DNA from: CAZRZN01 sp964604565
GTDB lineage: Bacteria > Pseudomonadota > Alphaproteobacteria > Rhodobacterales > Rhodobacteraceae
Assembly (NCBI GenBank): GCA_964604565.1
Contig: CAZRZN010000021.1
Span: forward strand, 1 to 31,859
Direction: 5' to 3'
Length of the DNA: 31,859 nucleotides
How positions within the stretch are numbered: position 1 is the stretch's first letter; every line of letters starts with the position of its first letter. Below the pieces are notes generated by a model that saw only the letters and a program-made list of their open reading frames with translations, was not told the DNA's origin and ran no database searches. Below are positions 22,505 to 29,700 of the stretch, piece after piece. The position numbers and the translations under genes were made by a program.

Positions 22505-23776
22505 TCATGACGACCCGGGATCAATCAGGATCGCCCTGAAATCATTGACATTCGTGCCGGTCGGACCCGGCACAAAGAGATCGCCAAGGATCTCGAAGGC
22601 CGCGTAGGGGTCCTGCCGCCGGACAAATCCACGTGGATCCTCCCCTCGCGACCGCAATCGCGCGAAACTGCCCCCATCGACAAATCCGCCGGCGTTGTCC
22701 TCTGTCCCGTCGATCCCGTCCGTGTCCGCCGCAAGCGCCGTCACCGCGTCCAGACCTTCGATCCCCTCGGCAAGGCCCAACAGAAAGGCCGTGTTGCGCC
22801 CGCCCCGTCCCGGGTCGGCGCCCAGCGTCACCGTGGTTTCCCCGCCAGACAACAGCACCACCGGAACCGTGAAAGGCCTGCTGCGCAGCGCCACCTCCCG
22901 CGCCATCGCCGCATGGACGCGGCCTACGTCATGCGCCTCCCCCTCGACCGCATCCGACAGGATCGCCGCGGATATGCCCTGCGCGGTGGCACGGGCCGCC
23001 GCCGCCTCCAAGGACAATCCGGCAGAGGCGATCACACGCACCTCATTGTCCGAAAACCGGGGATCCTCCGGTCTCGGCGCCATGCAGTCATCCGTTGAAA
23101 GATGCCGCAGGATGTTGTCCGGCAACTCGATGTTGCGCGCCTCGATCATCGCCAGCGCATCCTGCCGGCTCACCGCATCCGGGACCGTCGGCCCCGAAGC
23201 AACCTGCGCCGGATCGTCCCCCGGAACATCCGACACCACCAGCGACACCACCTTCGCCGGATGCGCCGCCGCCGCCAGCCGCCCCCCCTTGATCCGGCTC
23301 ACATGCTTGCGAATGGCATTCATCACGCCAATGGGGGCACCGGAAGCCAGCAGCGCCCTGTTCAACGCCTGCTCATCCTCCAGCCGCAGCCCCTCCGGCG
23401 GTGCCGGCAACAGCGCCGAACCACCCCCGCAGACCAGCGCCACGACCAGATCATCGGACGTCAATCCCTCCACCGCCGCAAGGACCGCCTCGGTCGCCTT
23501 CAGACCGGCGGCATCGGGCACCGGATGCGCGGCCTCCAGGACCGGCAGATACCGACAGGGCGCGACATAGCCGTAACGCGTGACCACCACGCCCTCCACC
23601 GGCGCCTGCCATAACGTCTCAAAAGCACCTGCAAGCTGCGCCGCCCCCTTTCCCAGCGCCACGACCACCGTCCGTCCCTTCGGTCGCGCGGGCAGCACAT
23701 CGGCCAGCGCCCGCATCGGATCCGCCGCCGCGACGGCTGTCTCGAAAAGATCGGTCAGAAAATCCCGTGCGTTCAT
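22505..23776 (-). CDS. Glycerate 2-kinase (TtuD/GckA, DUF4147-MOFRL)
   Basis: ATP-dependent kinase that converts D-glycerate to 2-phosphoglycerate, feeding the serine cycle, tartrate or glyoxylate routes into glycolysis. Older annotation calls this family hydroxypyruvate reductase TtuD. The 423-residue protein has the DUF4147 N-terminal domain (VVVALGKGAAQLAGAFE, VTRYGYVAP, EAAHPVPDAAG, LVCGGGSALLPAPPEGL, NAIRKHVSRIKGGRLA, VSDVPGDDPAQVASGPTVPD). The C-terminal MOFRL domain follows (LLSGGETTVTLG, GRGGRNTAFLLG, ALAADTDGIDGTEDNAGGFV, and GPTGTNVNDFRAILI at the end). Length and all motifs match the class II glycerate kinases. The ATG at 23776 is preceded by a GGGAGG-rich stretch. It lies 104 bases downstream of the carnitine dehydrogenase gene, separated by a hairpin, so read-through is uncertain. 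Confidence 0.95.
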   Translation of the reverse strand: MNARDFLTDLFETAVAAADPMRALADVLPARPKGRTVVVALGKGAAQLAGAFETLWQAPVEGVVVTRYGYVAPCRYLPVLEAAHPVPDAAGLKATEAVLAAVEGLTSDDLVVALVCGGGSALLPAPPEGLRLEDEQALNRALLASGAPIGVMNAIRKHVSRIKGGRLAAAAHPAKVVSLVVSDVPGDDPAQVASGPTVPDAVSRQDALAMIEARNIELPDNILRHLSTDDCMAPRPEDPRFSDNEVRVIASAGLSLEAAAARATAQGISAAILSDAVEGEAHDVGRVHAAMAREVALRSRPFTVPVVLLSGGETTVTLGADPGRGGRNTAFLLGLAEGIEGLDAVTALAADTDGIDGTEDNAGGFVDGGSFARLRSRGEDPRGFVRRQDPYAAFEILGDLFVPGPTGTNVNDFRAILIDPGSS

Positions 23777-23820
23777 CCTGCGGTCCCTCCCTTCTTCGGG
23801 CCGTAAATATCCCGGGGAGT

Positions 23821-23840
23821 GTGAGGGGCTGGCCCCTCAC
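23821..23840. terminator. Perfect hairpin after the carnitine dehydrogenase gene
   Basis: GTGAGGGG-CTGG-CCCCTCAC is a perfect 8-bp stem, extendable at the loop, 40 bases after the stop of the minus-strand carnitine dehydrogenase gene. On that strand it is followed by CTCCCCGGGATATTTA, whose short T-run makes a terminator plausible. Confidence 0.55.
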
Positions 23841-23880
23841 TCCGTCCCATCCGCCCGTTTGGCCGGCCCATCATTCCGTC

Positions 23881-25442
23881 TTACGCCGCATGGATCCGCC
23901 CAAGACGTTCGATCGCCGCCAGCACAGGCGCCAGCGGCGGACATGACCTGCGCGTCTCAAGCGAGACATGCAGCATGAACTGATCGCAGGTCGCCATTAC
24001 ATCTCCGTCGGCCGCCCGCTTCATCTCATGCCAGAGGCGCAGCTGCTTACCCTCGCCCAACGTCACGCGGGTTTCGACGAAAATATCTTCTCCCGCAAGG
24101 GTTTCCGCCAGATATTTGATGTTGGTCTCGGCGGTGAAATAACTGTTTCCCGCCGCCACATAGGCGGCATCCGCGCCGACATGCGTCATCAGTTCCTCCG
24201 ACGCATCGCTGAACACCTGCCCATACCGACCCTCATTCATGTGGCCGTTCAGATCGGTCCAGTCCACCGGGACCTTGCGGCGCACGGTAACGATCGGCAC
24301 GCGGTCCGCCAGGGGCGCACGCAGGCTGTCGTCATGCGCGCGGATCAGCTTGCCCGCCGCAGCGCCCTGCCCCTTGAGCGCCCGCAGGATTGCCACCAGA
24401 TTATCGTCGCGCTGCCGCTCCAGTTCGCGGATCGACAGATGACCCGATTGCGTATCGGACTGCGCGGCGATCAACTCCACCAGCTCGGGTGTGAATTCCG
24501 GCACATCCGTCAGTCTGGTCCAGGGCCATTCCAGCGCAGGACCGAATTGCGCCATGAAATGCCGCATCCCCGCCTCGCCGCCCGCCACGCGATAGGTTTC
24601 GAACAGGCCCATCTGCGCCCAACGCAATCCGAAACCGTAGCGGATCGCATTGTCGATCTCCTCGGTTGTCGCGATGCCGTCCTTGACCAGCCAGAGCGCC
24701 TCTCGCCAGACCGCCTCCAGAAATCGGTCGGCGATATGCGCGTCGATCTCGGCCCGCACATGCAGTGGGAACATCCCGATGCCACCCAGAATGTCTCGCG
24801 CCCGGGCGAGGGTTTCAGGGGCAGCGTTCGGTCCCGGAACAAGCTCGACCAGCGGCAAAAGATAGACCGGGTTGAACGGATGCGCGACGAGGATCTGGCC
24901 CGGGTCGGCCGCGCCCTCCTGCAATTGCGAGGGCGTGAAGCCGCTGGTCGAGGAGGCAAGANNNNNNNNNNNNNNNNNNNNNNNNNNNNNNNNNNNNNNN
25001 NNNNNNNNNNNNNNNNNNNNNNNNNNNNNNNNNNNNNNNNNNNNNNNNNNNNNNNNNNNNNGGCCGCGCCCTCCTGCAATTGCGAGGGCGTGAAGCCGCT
25101 GGTCGAGGAGGCAAGAACCGCCTCCGGGACGCAGGTCTGCTGAATCCCGGCATAGACCTCACGCTTCAACTCGATCCGTTCCGGCACGCTTTCCTGGATG
25201 TAGCTGGCGCCAGCGACCGCCTCTGCAAGGCTGTCATGAAAGGTGATCGCGCCCCGCGGGGGCATCGGCGCCTCGTAAAGCATCGGCAGCGCCCGCTCTG
25301 CACCGGTCATGACATCACCGATCTTGCGCTCCGCCTCGGGATCGGGGTCGAACACTTGCACGTCCCAACCCATGAGCGCAAAGCGCGCCGCCCAGCCGCC
25401 GCCGATCACGCCACCCCCGATGATCGCTGCCCGTTTCGCCAC
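23881..25442 (-). CDS. L-carnitine 3-dehydrogenase fused to hotdog thioesterase; contains an assembly gap
   Basis: Bifunctional catabolic protein. The N-terminal 3-hydroxyacyl-CoA-dehydrogenase-like part oxidises L-carnitine to 3-dehydrocarnitine with NAD (Rossmann motif IIGGGVIGGGWAARFALMGW from residue 7; AHPFNPVYLLPLVELVPG; helical dimer domain ADRFLEAVWREALWLVKDG). The C-terminal part (last about 145 residues: VPVDWTDLNGHMNEGRYGQV, then SYFTAETNIKYLAETLAGED) is a 4HBT hotdog thioesterase. It corresponds to the betainyl-CoA thioesterase CdhB that acts two steps later in carnitine breakdown to glycine betaine. The start is GTG 25442 with GGGAG upstream. The gene is interrupted by 100 N flanked by identical 55-bp copies. 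Joining 25117 directly to 24961 keeps the frame and gives 468 residues with no lesion, so the gene is probably intact. The middle enzyme CdhC is not in the window. Confidence 0.9.
24907..24961. repeat. 55-bp duplicated contig end, copy 1
   Basis: Identical base for base to 25062-25116 on the other side of the N run. The repeat ends exactly at the first N. This is the pattern left when two contigs with an unmerged overlap are scaffolded. Confidence 0.95.
24962..25061. other. Assembly gap (100 N)
   Basis: Exactly 100 unknown bases, the usual placeholder for a scaffold gap of unknown size. It splits the carnitine dehydrogenase gene artificially; both flanks encode the same stretch of that protein (around SSTSGFTPSQLQEGAA). 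Confidence 0.98.
25062..25116. repeat. 55-bp duplicated contig end, copy 2
   Basis: Second copy of the 55-bp sequence at 24907-24961, beginning directly after the last N. Keeping only one copy restores the reading frame across the gap. Confidence 0.95.
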
Positions 25443-25568
25443 TTCAGACTCCCGTCCCTGTTCCTGCCAGATTGACGCTTATGCTACGCCGCTCCGCACC
25501 GGATCGAAAGCGACCTTTGCCCGTGACATATCCGGGACCTGCCGCGCCACCGGCAATCGGACGGAGCT

Positions 25569-26012
25569 TCAGGTCCGGTCCAGCAGGTCCAGATCGTAGC
25601 CATACCAATCGAGGATCTCACGCGCCGCGCGCAGGCGCTCCGCCGGATGGCCCTTGCGGTCCATGATCCAGACCCGCGTGCCCGCACGATCGCCAAGCGC
25701 CGCCGTTCGGTTGTCCGCATCGAGCCAGTGGATCCAGACCTCCTGTGACCCAAGCGCAAATCGGCCCTGTCCAAGAGCCGTCACGGGAATCACGGCATCG
25801 CCAAGCGTCACCTGCCGCGCGTCAAAGCGCAGCGGGGTCCCGGGCCTCAGCCCGGCGCCCTCGACAACAACCCAATCGCCGACCAGTCGCGTCAGCGTTG
25901 CATCCGTCTGCGACCCCACGGGGGCTGACGGGTTGCGCAGTAATGGTTCAGCCGGTTCCGGGGTAACGGCGCAGCCCGCCAGCCACAAAGCGGCAAACAG
26001 GAGACGACTCAC
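25569..26012 (-). CDS. Small lipoprotein, lipocalin-like
   Basis: Predicted 147-residue lipoprotein. The start GTG at 26012 overlaps the stop of the SGNH hydrolase gene (GTGA), so the pair is translationally coupled. A short signal peptide (SRLLFAALWLAGC) ends in a lipobox LAGC with the acylated Cys at residue 14. The mature part has alternating beta-strand-like segments (LVGDWVVVEGAG, LRFDARQVTLGDAVIPVTAL, RFALGSQEVWIHWLDADNRT, GTRVWIMDRKG) and ends in a helix (AERLRAAREILDWYGYDL). The GDW...VWIMDRKG pattern is typical of bacterial lipocalin-like proteins of about this size. It is probably outer-membrane anchored and may bind a hydrophobic ligand. That role is inference. Confidence 0.8.
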   Translation of the reverse strand: MSRLLFAALWLAGCAVTPEPAEPLLRNPSAPVGSQTDATLTRLVGDWVVVEGAGLRPGTPLRFDARQVTLGDAVIPVTALGQGRFALGSQEVWIHWLDADNRTAALGDRAGTRVWIMDRKGHPAERLRAAREILDWYGYDLDLLDRT

Positions 26013-26635
26013 CCCAGACGTCCCGACACAAGCGGGGCCAACACCGCGCCGAAATCGTGGTGCGCCGCCGCCGACCAATGCACGCCGTCCTCGTCCGAGA
26101 CAGTCACATAATCGCCCGCTCGCAAGAAACCGCAACCTAGACGCTCCGCCGCCATTTCCAGGTGCCCCTCCAGGCCCTTCTGCTGCGCTTCGGCCCCGGC
26201 AAAGACCTCGCGCAGGCTGCCGGTTTCGCGCACCGGCGGCGGTGCGATGAGCAGGATGTCCCGGACGACGCCTTCGGCACGCGCGGCCAGCGCCATGTGT
26301 TCGACCGACCGGGCGATTTCCCACGCGCTGACGGAAAACCGCGACTTGAGATCATTCGTCCCCAGCATCAACAACATCAGGTCGATGGGTTTGTGGCTGT
26401 GCAGGATCGCCGGTAGAACCGCGATCCCGTTGCGCATCCCGCCCTCGACCATGTCGTCATGGACCGTCGTGCGGCCCGGCAGTCCTTCGGAAATCACCTG
26501 ATGGCCCGGTCCCAAGGCGGCGGACAGCACGTCGGGCCAGCGATCGCCGGGCGGATGCCGCAGGTCGACGCCGGGTGCCGGAAGGGGGCAAGTGCCGTGG
26601 GTGTTGCTGTCGCCGTAACAGAGAATGACCTTCAT
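26009..26635 (-). CDS. SGNH/GDSL hydrolase (arylesterase-like)
   Basis: Esterase of the SGNH superfamily, 208 residues. Block I is CYGDSNTHG with the nucleophile Ser10, block II the oxyanion Gly in GLPGRT (51-56), block III the Asn in GTND (92-95), and block V the Asp/His pair in DEDGVHWSAAAHHDFG near the C-terminus. No signal peptide is seen, so it is cytosolic unless exported otherwise. The GDSNTHG form is typical of arylesterase and carbohydrate-esterase type members that deacylate small esters. The ATG at 26635 begins the first beta strand (MKVILCYGDS). It is the upstream gene of a two-gene unit with the overlapping lipoprotein. Substrate unknown. Confidence 0.92.
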   Translation of the reverse strand: MKVILCYGDSNTHGTCPLPAPGVDLRHPPGDRWPDVLSAALGPGHQVISEGLPGRTTVHDDMVEGGMRNGIAVLPAILHSHKPIDLMLLMLGTNDLKSRFSVSAWEIARSVEHMALAARAEGVVRDILLIAPPPVRETGSLREVFAGAEAQQKGLEGHLEMAAERLGCGFLRAGDYVTVSDEDGVHWSAAAHHDFGAVLAPLVSGRLG

Positions 26636-26793
26636 CGTGCCCTCCAGAGTTCCGGCCCCATCCAGACCGCAGGCGCGCGGCGGGTCAATCCCTCAATTGT
26701 AACCTTTTGCCCGGGTTCTGCCCAACCGATGCTCCGGTCGTGCCGCGAAGCGACGTCATGCCCGTCTCACGCCAAGCCCCCGCAGGAGATGTC

Positions 26794-27042
26794 ATGCCCA
26801 TGCCGCTTTCCGATGCCCAGGCCCGGATCAAGACACAGCGCCGCGCCCGTCTCTTTGATCTCTACCGATCCGAAGCCGCCCCGGACGAAGATGGCAGGAT
26901 CCGCCCGGGACCACGCGACATACACCTGGCCCCAGCGCAGGCTGCACGCCTGCAACACGCGGCAATCGCATCGCTCAGCCGCGGAATCCCATGGCCACTA
27001 CGAATTTTTCGGAGGAATCGGAACGGCTCGCCGGTGGCTTGA
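26794..27042 (+). CDS. Possible small protein, antisense-overlapping rlmE
   Basis: This 82-codon frame starts at an ATG with a good AGGAG site 5 bases upstream. Its first 60 codons use bases like the neighbouring genes and give a plausible basic, helical peptide (LSDAQARIKTQRRARLFDLY, DIHLAPAQAARLQHAAIASL). The last 22 codons overlap the end of rlmE on the other strand and look poor, so the gene may end earlier through a frameshift, or may not be real. It fills most of the 339-base space between the SGNH hydrolase start and the rlmE stop, which otherwise holds no gene. I recognise no family. Confidence 0.35.
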   Translation: MPMPLSDAQARIKTQRRARLFDLYRSEAAPDEDGRIRPGPRDIHLAPAQAARLQHAAIASLSRGIPWPLRIFRRNRNGSPVA

Positions 27043-27685
27043 AATTCGCCACCTTGTCAAAGCGTTGCTTGAGCTGCTGTTGAAGCGACCCTTCTGCACC
27101 GCCGGCCAGCACCTTGGCGACAAAGGTGCCGCCCTCTTCAAGCACGTCAAACGCCAGCTCCGCCGCCGCCTCGCACAGGGCGATGATGCGGATATGGTCG
27201 GTTTGCTTGTGCCCGGAGGCGGAGGCCGCCATGTCGGACATCACCACATCTGCCTTGCCGTCCAGCCATGCCTTGACCTTGTCGTCCGCGCCTTCGTCCA
27301 TGAAGTCGAGCTGGTGGATCTCGGCTCCGCGGATCGGATCCACGGGCTGAAGGTCTATCCCCAGAACAAAACCCTGCGGCTTGCCGGATTGCTCTGCCAG
27401 CGCATTGACGCGGGGCACCGCGACCTGACACCAGCCGCCCGGCGCACAGCCAAGGTCCACGACTCGCGCGCCCGGCACCAGAAATCGGTATTTTTCGTCA
27501 ATTTCGAGGATCTTGAAGGCGGCACGCCCGCGAAACCCCTCGACCTTGGCGCGCTTGACATAGGGGTCGTTCAACTGCCGTTGCAGCCAGCGCGTCGACG
27601 ACAGCTTGCGTCCGCGCGCGGTCTTGACCTTGGTCTTGAGGTCGCGCTGCCCGCGCCCGGAACTGTTCTTCGGCTCTTTCGCCAT
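26975..27685 (-). CDS. rlmE: 23S rRNA (uridine-2'-O)-methyltransferase
   Basis: RlmE (FtsJ/RrmJ) methylates the 2'-OH of U2552 in the A loop of 23S rRNA, a late step of large-subunit assembly. The 236-residue sequence has a basic N-terminal extension (residues about 1-25, KEPKNSSGRGQRDLKTKVKT), the RNA-binding helix WLQRQLNDPYVKRAK and the SAM motif VVDLGCAPGGWCQVA. Catalytic tetrad landmarks follow in SDMAAS and VAKVLAGG. The frame opens at a GTG (27697), but I take the ATG at 27685 as start because an AGGTG site lies about 8 bases upstream and MAKEP is a sensible N-terminus. It lies 87 bases downstream of the Ppx/GppA gene on the same strand, and the two are probably one transcript. The same pairing is common in Rhodobacterales. 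Confidence 0.95.
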   Translation of the reverse strand: MAKEPKNSSGRGQRDLKTKVKTARGRKLSSTRWLQRQLNDPYVKRAKVEGFRGRAAFKILEIDEKYRFLVPGARVVDLGCAPGGWCQVAVPRVNALAEQSGKPQGFVLGIDLQPVDPIRGAEIHQLDFMDEGADDKVKAWLDGKADVVMSDMAASASGHKQTDHIRIIALCEAAAELAFDVLEEGGTFVAKVLAGGAEGSLQQQLKQRFDKVANFKPPASRSDSSEKFVVAMGFRG

Positions 27686-27772
27686 GAATTGAGTCACCTA
27701 ACTTCGTTTGGCCGAGGATATGACGGCAGGGGTGTCAGGGTGCAGGCAAAAACGCCATGCCCGCCCGGCCGT

Positions 27773-28885
27773 CTACAGCGGTCCGTCTTCCAGCACCCCG
27801 TCGGCGGACATCTGGGCATACAGCAGTCCCTCACGCAGTCCGCGGTCCGCAACGGACAGCCGATCCGTGGGCCAGAGCCGCAAAAGCGCCTGAAGGATCG
27901 CGCTGCCCGACATGATCAGCGCGTGACGGTCCGGCCCTATGCGCGGATCCCGCCGCCGCCCCGCCGGTCCCAGTTCGAGATATTCGGCGATCACCGCCTC
28001 GATCTGATCGGAGGACATGCGCAGCCCGTCCACCTTGGTCCGGTCATAGCGGCGCAACCCGAGATGAGAGGCCGCCACCGTCGTCACCGTGCCCGACGTT
28101 CCGACGATCTGGAAGCCTTCGCGCGCCTGTTCATCCTGATACGGTGCGAATTCGGCGAGGTTTTCCTCGAAATACCAGCTCATCAGGGCATAGCGGGCGG
28201 CGTCATCCGCCACGTCGGAGAATTGATCGCGCAGCGTCGCGACGCCAAGCGGGACAGAGATCCAATCCACGACCTTCGCGCTTGGAAACGGACTGTCGGG
28301 CGGGTGGAATCCGGCATGCAGACGCATGATCGCGCGCGGTCTTTCACGCGGCGCGACCTTGGACAGGTCGATCCAGACCAGCTCGGTCGACCCACCCCCG
28401 ATATCGACCACCAGCAATTGTTCGGTCTTGGTCGAAACCAGCGGCGCGCAGGAGATGACCGCAAGGCGGGCCTCTTCCTCCGGCTGGATGATCTCGAGTT
28501 TCAGGCCCGTCTCGTTCTTGACGTGACGGATGAAATCGCGTGCGTTCCGGGCGCGGCGGCAGGCCTCCGTCGCGACGAGGCGCATGCGCGTGACCTTGTG
28601 GCGCTCGATCTTCTGGCGGCACACGTGCAAGGCCGACACCGTCCGGCCCATCGAGGCGCGGCTCAGCTTGCCGGATTTTTCCAGCCCCTGCCCCAACTGG
28701 ACGGATCTGGAAAAGCTGTCCACAACATGAAATTGACTGCCCTTTGGCTGGGCAATCAACATGCGACAACTGTTTGTGCCCAGATCCAGAGCGGCATAAA
28801 GCGCGTTCGGATCGGGTCGTGACGGCGCGGGGCTCTCGACCGGTTTCGGGAAAGCGCCCGCTGCCTTGGGACGCTTTGGCGCCAT
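27773..28885 (-). CDS. Ppx/GppA family phosphatase
   Basis: Exopolyphosphatase or pppGpp phosphatase of the sugar-kinase/HSP70 (ASKHA) fold, acting on polyphosphate or guanosine pentaphosphate in the stringent response. The 370-residue product begins with a disordered Pro/Lys-rich tail (to about residue 27). The first phosphate-binding loop is YAALDLGTNSCRMLIA (30-45) and the second LLVVDIGGGSTELVWI. Other family motifs are ATEACRRARN, PEEEARLA with a catalytic glutamate, SVPLGVATL and GTSGTVTTVAA. There is no C-terminal HD extension, so it is the short form of about 300-370 residues, and Ppx and GppA cannot be told apart. An ATG at 28942 is in frame, but 28885 has a better ribosome region (AAAAGG). 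It precedes rlmE in the same direction. Confidence 0.93.
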   Translation of the reverse strand: MAPKRPKAAGAFPKPVESPAPSRPDPNALYAALDLGTNSCRMLIAQPKGSQFHVVDSFSRSVQLGQGLEKSGKLSRASMGRTVSALHVCRQKIERHKVTRMRLVATEACRRARNARDFIRHVKNETGLKLEIIQPEEEARLAVISCAPLVSTKTEQLLVVDIGGGSTELVWIDLSKVAPRERPRAIMRLHAGFHPPDSPFPSAKVVDWISVPLGVATLRDQFSDVADDAARYALMSWYFEENLAEFAPYQDEQAREGFQIVGTSGTVTTVAASHLGLRRYDRTKVDGLRMSSDQIEAVIAEYLELGPAGRRRDPRIGPDRHALIMSGSAILQALLRLWPTDRLSVADRGLREGLLYAQMSADGVLEDGPL

Positions 28886-29366
28886 GGGTTTCGCGCCTTT
28901 TCCGAGATTAAGTTGTCGCCACGATACGCCCGGGATCAGCATCGCGCAAGCGTCATGTCCCCCTGCGCCAAACGGATTGGCCCAAGGGGGATCGCGGACG
29001 CAAGGTTTCCACGACGACCCGCGCGCGCACCGCCCTTGGATTCACCATGAACCCGGAACTTCGTCCACAGCGGCCCGCCCGGGCCGACAGGGGCCGCCGC
29101 CCGCCGTGGAACGGGCTTTTCTCGCGGCACTGACAGGCCCCGGCCCGCCGGATGGTTGCCGGACCGGGGCAGCACGATCCGGGCGACGCATCCGCCGACC
29201 ACAGTTTTTCTCATCATCAAGGTGAGACATTCGAGGGCGCCGCCGGGTTGGAACCTCCCGACCCACAGCCTAAGCTGTCGCGCATGACGCGGAATAAGTC
29301 GAAAAACGGCGCAGGAATGCGCCACGTCCCGCGTAAGAAGCACACAAGACACAGGGAATCGCAGAA
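28886..29366. other. Divergent intergenic region of 481 bases
   Basis: This is the region between the Ppx/GppA gene (minus strand) and the one-carbon operon (plus strand). No protein-coding frame is convincing. It must contain both promoters. The second half holds a compact group of hairpins listed separately at 29237-29312. The first half is GC-rich with a few inverted runs, such as around 29070-29100, but nothing I can name. Confidence 0.5.
29237..29312 (+). other. Hairpin cluster in the leader of the one-carbon operon
   Basis: Three back-to-back hairpins occur: GGGTTGG-AACCTC-CCGACCC (29245-29264, one T-G pair), ACAGC-CTAA-GCTGT (29265-29278) and CGCG-CATGA-CGCG (29279-29291). They are enclosed by a closing stem GCGCCG (29237-29242) with CGGCGC (29307-29312), making a possible four-way junction of 76 bases, 54 bases ahead of the first gene. 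It matches no riboswitch I can recall with confidence. A tRNA is excluded by the lack of T-loop and anticodon features. Confidence 0.35.
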
Positions 29367-29663
29367 ATGGCAGAACTGACCATCGTTTACTGGCGCGACA
29401 TCCCCGCCCAGGTCATCGTCGGCAAGGGTCGCCGCGGCGCCAAGGTTCAACTGCCCGAACGCTTTGAGCAGGCCATCGACCGCGCCGCCATGAAGACGGG
29501 CGCGGCAGGGACAGATGACTACCTCGCCGAATGGCGCAAGATCCCCTCCGGCCCCGTCGAGGGCGATCCGCAAGAGGCCGCCAATGCAGCCGCTGCGCGC
29601 CTTGAGGCGGAATTCGACAACGAGCGTATCAAGGCGCTCATCGCCAATGACGGCTGGGCCTGA
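29367..29663 (+). CDS. 'Virulence factor' family small protein (PF13769-like)
   Basis: This is a 98-residue cytosolic protein of the conserved family labelled 'virulence factor' in databases, a name without functional meaning here. The sequence shows the family pattern IVYWRDIPAQVIVGKGRRGA near the N-terminus, then AKVQLPERFEQAIDRAAMKT, TDDYLAEWRK and the C-terminal helix with AARLEAEFDNERIKALIA. It is the first gene of a plus-strand unit with the MetF-like reductase (37 bases on), a HAD phosphatase and a pterin-binding methyltransferase. This neighbourhood recurs in Rhodobacterales and ties the family to folate/B12 methyl transfer, perhaps as an accessory factor. The ATG at 29367 has only a distant AGGG, so translation may depend on the structured leader. 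Confidence 0.85.
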   Translation: MAELTIVYWRDIPAQVIVGKGRRGAKVQLPERFEQAIDRAAMKTGAAGTDDYLAEWRKIPSGPVEGDPQEAANAAAARLEAEFDNERIKALIANDGWA

Positions 29664-29700
29664 CGCCCTGTCCCCGCAAATGCATCTGAAGGAAACACTG

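Noticed and set aside
24962..25061. Insertion or inactivation of the carnitine dehydrogenase gene
   Set aside because: The interruption is a run of exactly 100 N flanked by identical ends, and the frame is restored when one copy is kept, so a biological insertion is unlikely.
26459..28822. A 787-codon open frame on the plus strand opposite rlmE and Ppx/GppA
   Set aside because: Same reason: it shadows two genes that are certain on the minus strand.
29217..29290. tRNA or tRNA remnant on the minus strand (GGTTCCAACCC followed by a GC-rich end)
   Set aside because: The T-loop-like stretch has C where a purine is required, the T-stem does not pair and there is no anticodon arm or CCA. The hairpins seen do not form a cloverleaf with tRNA geometry.
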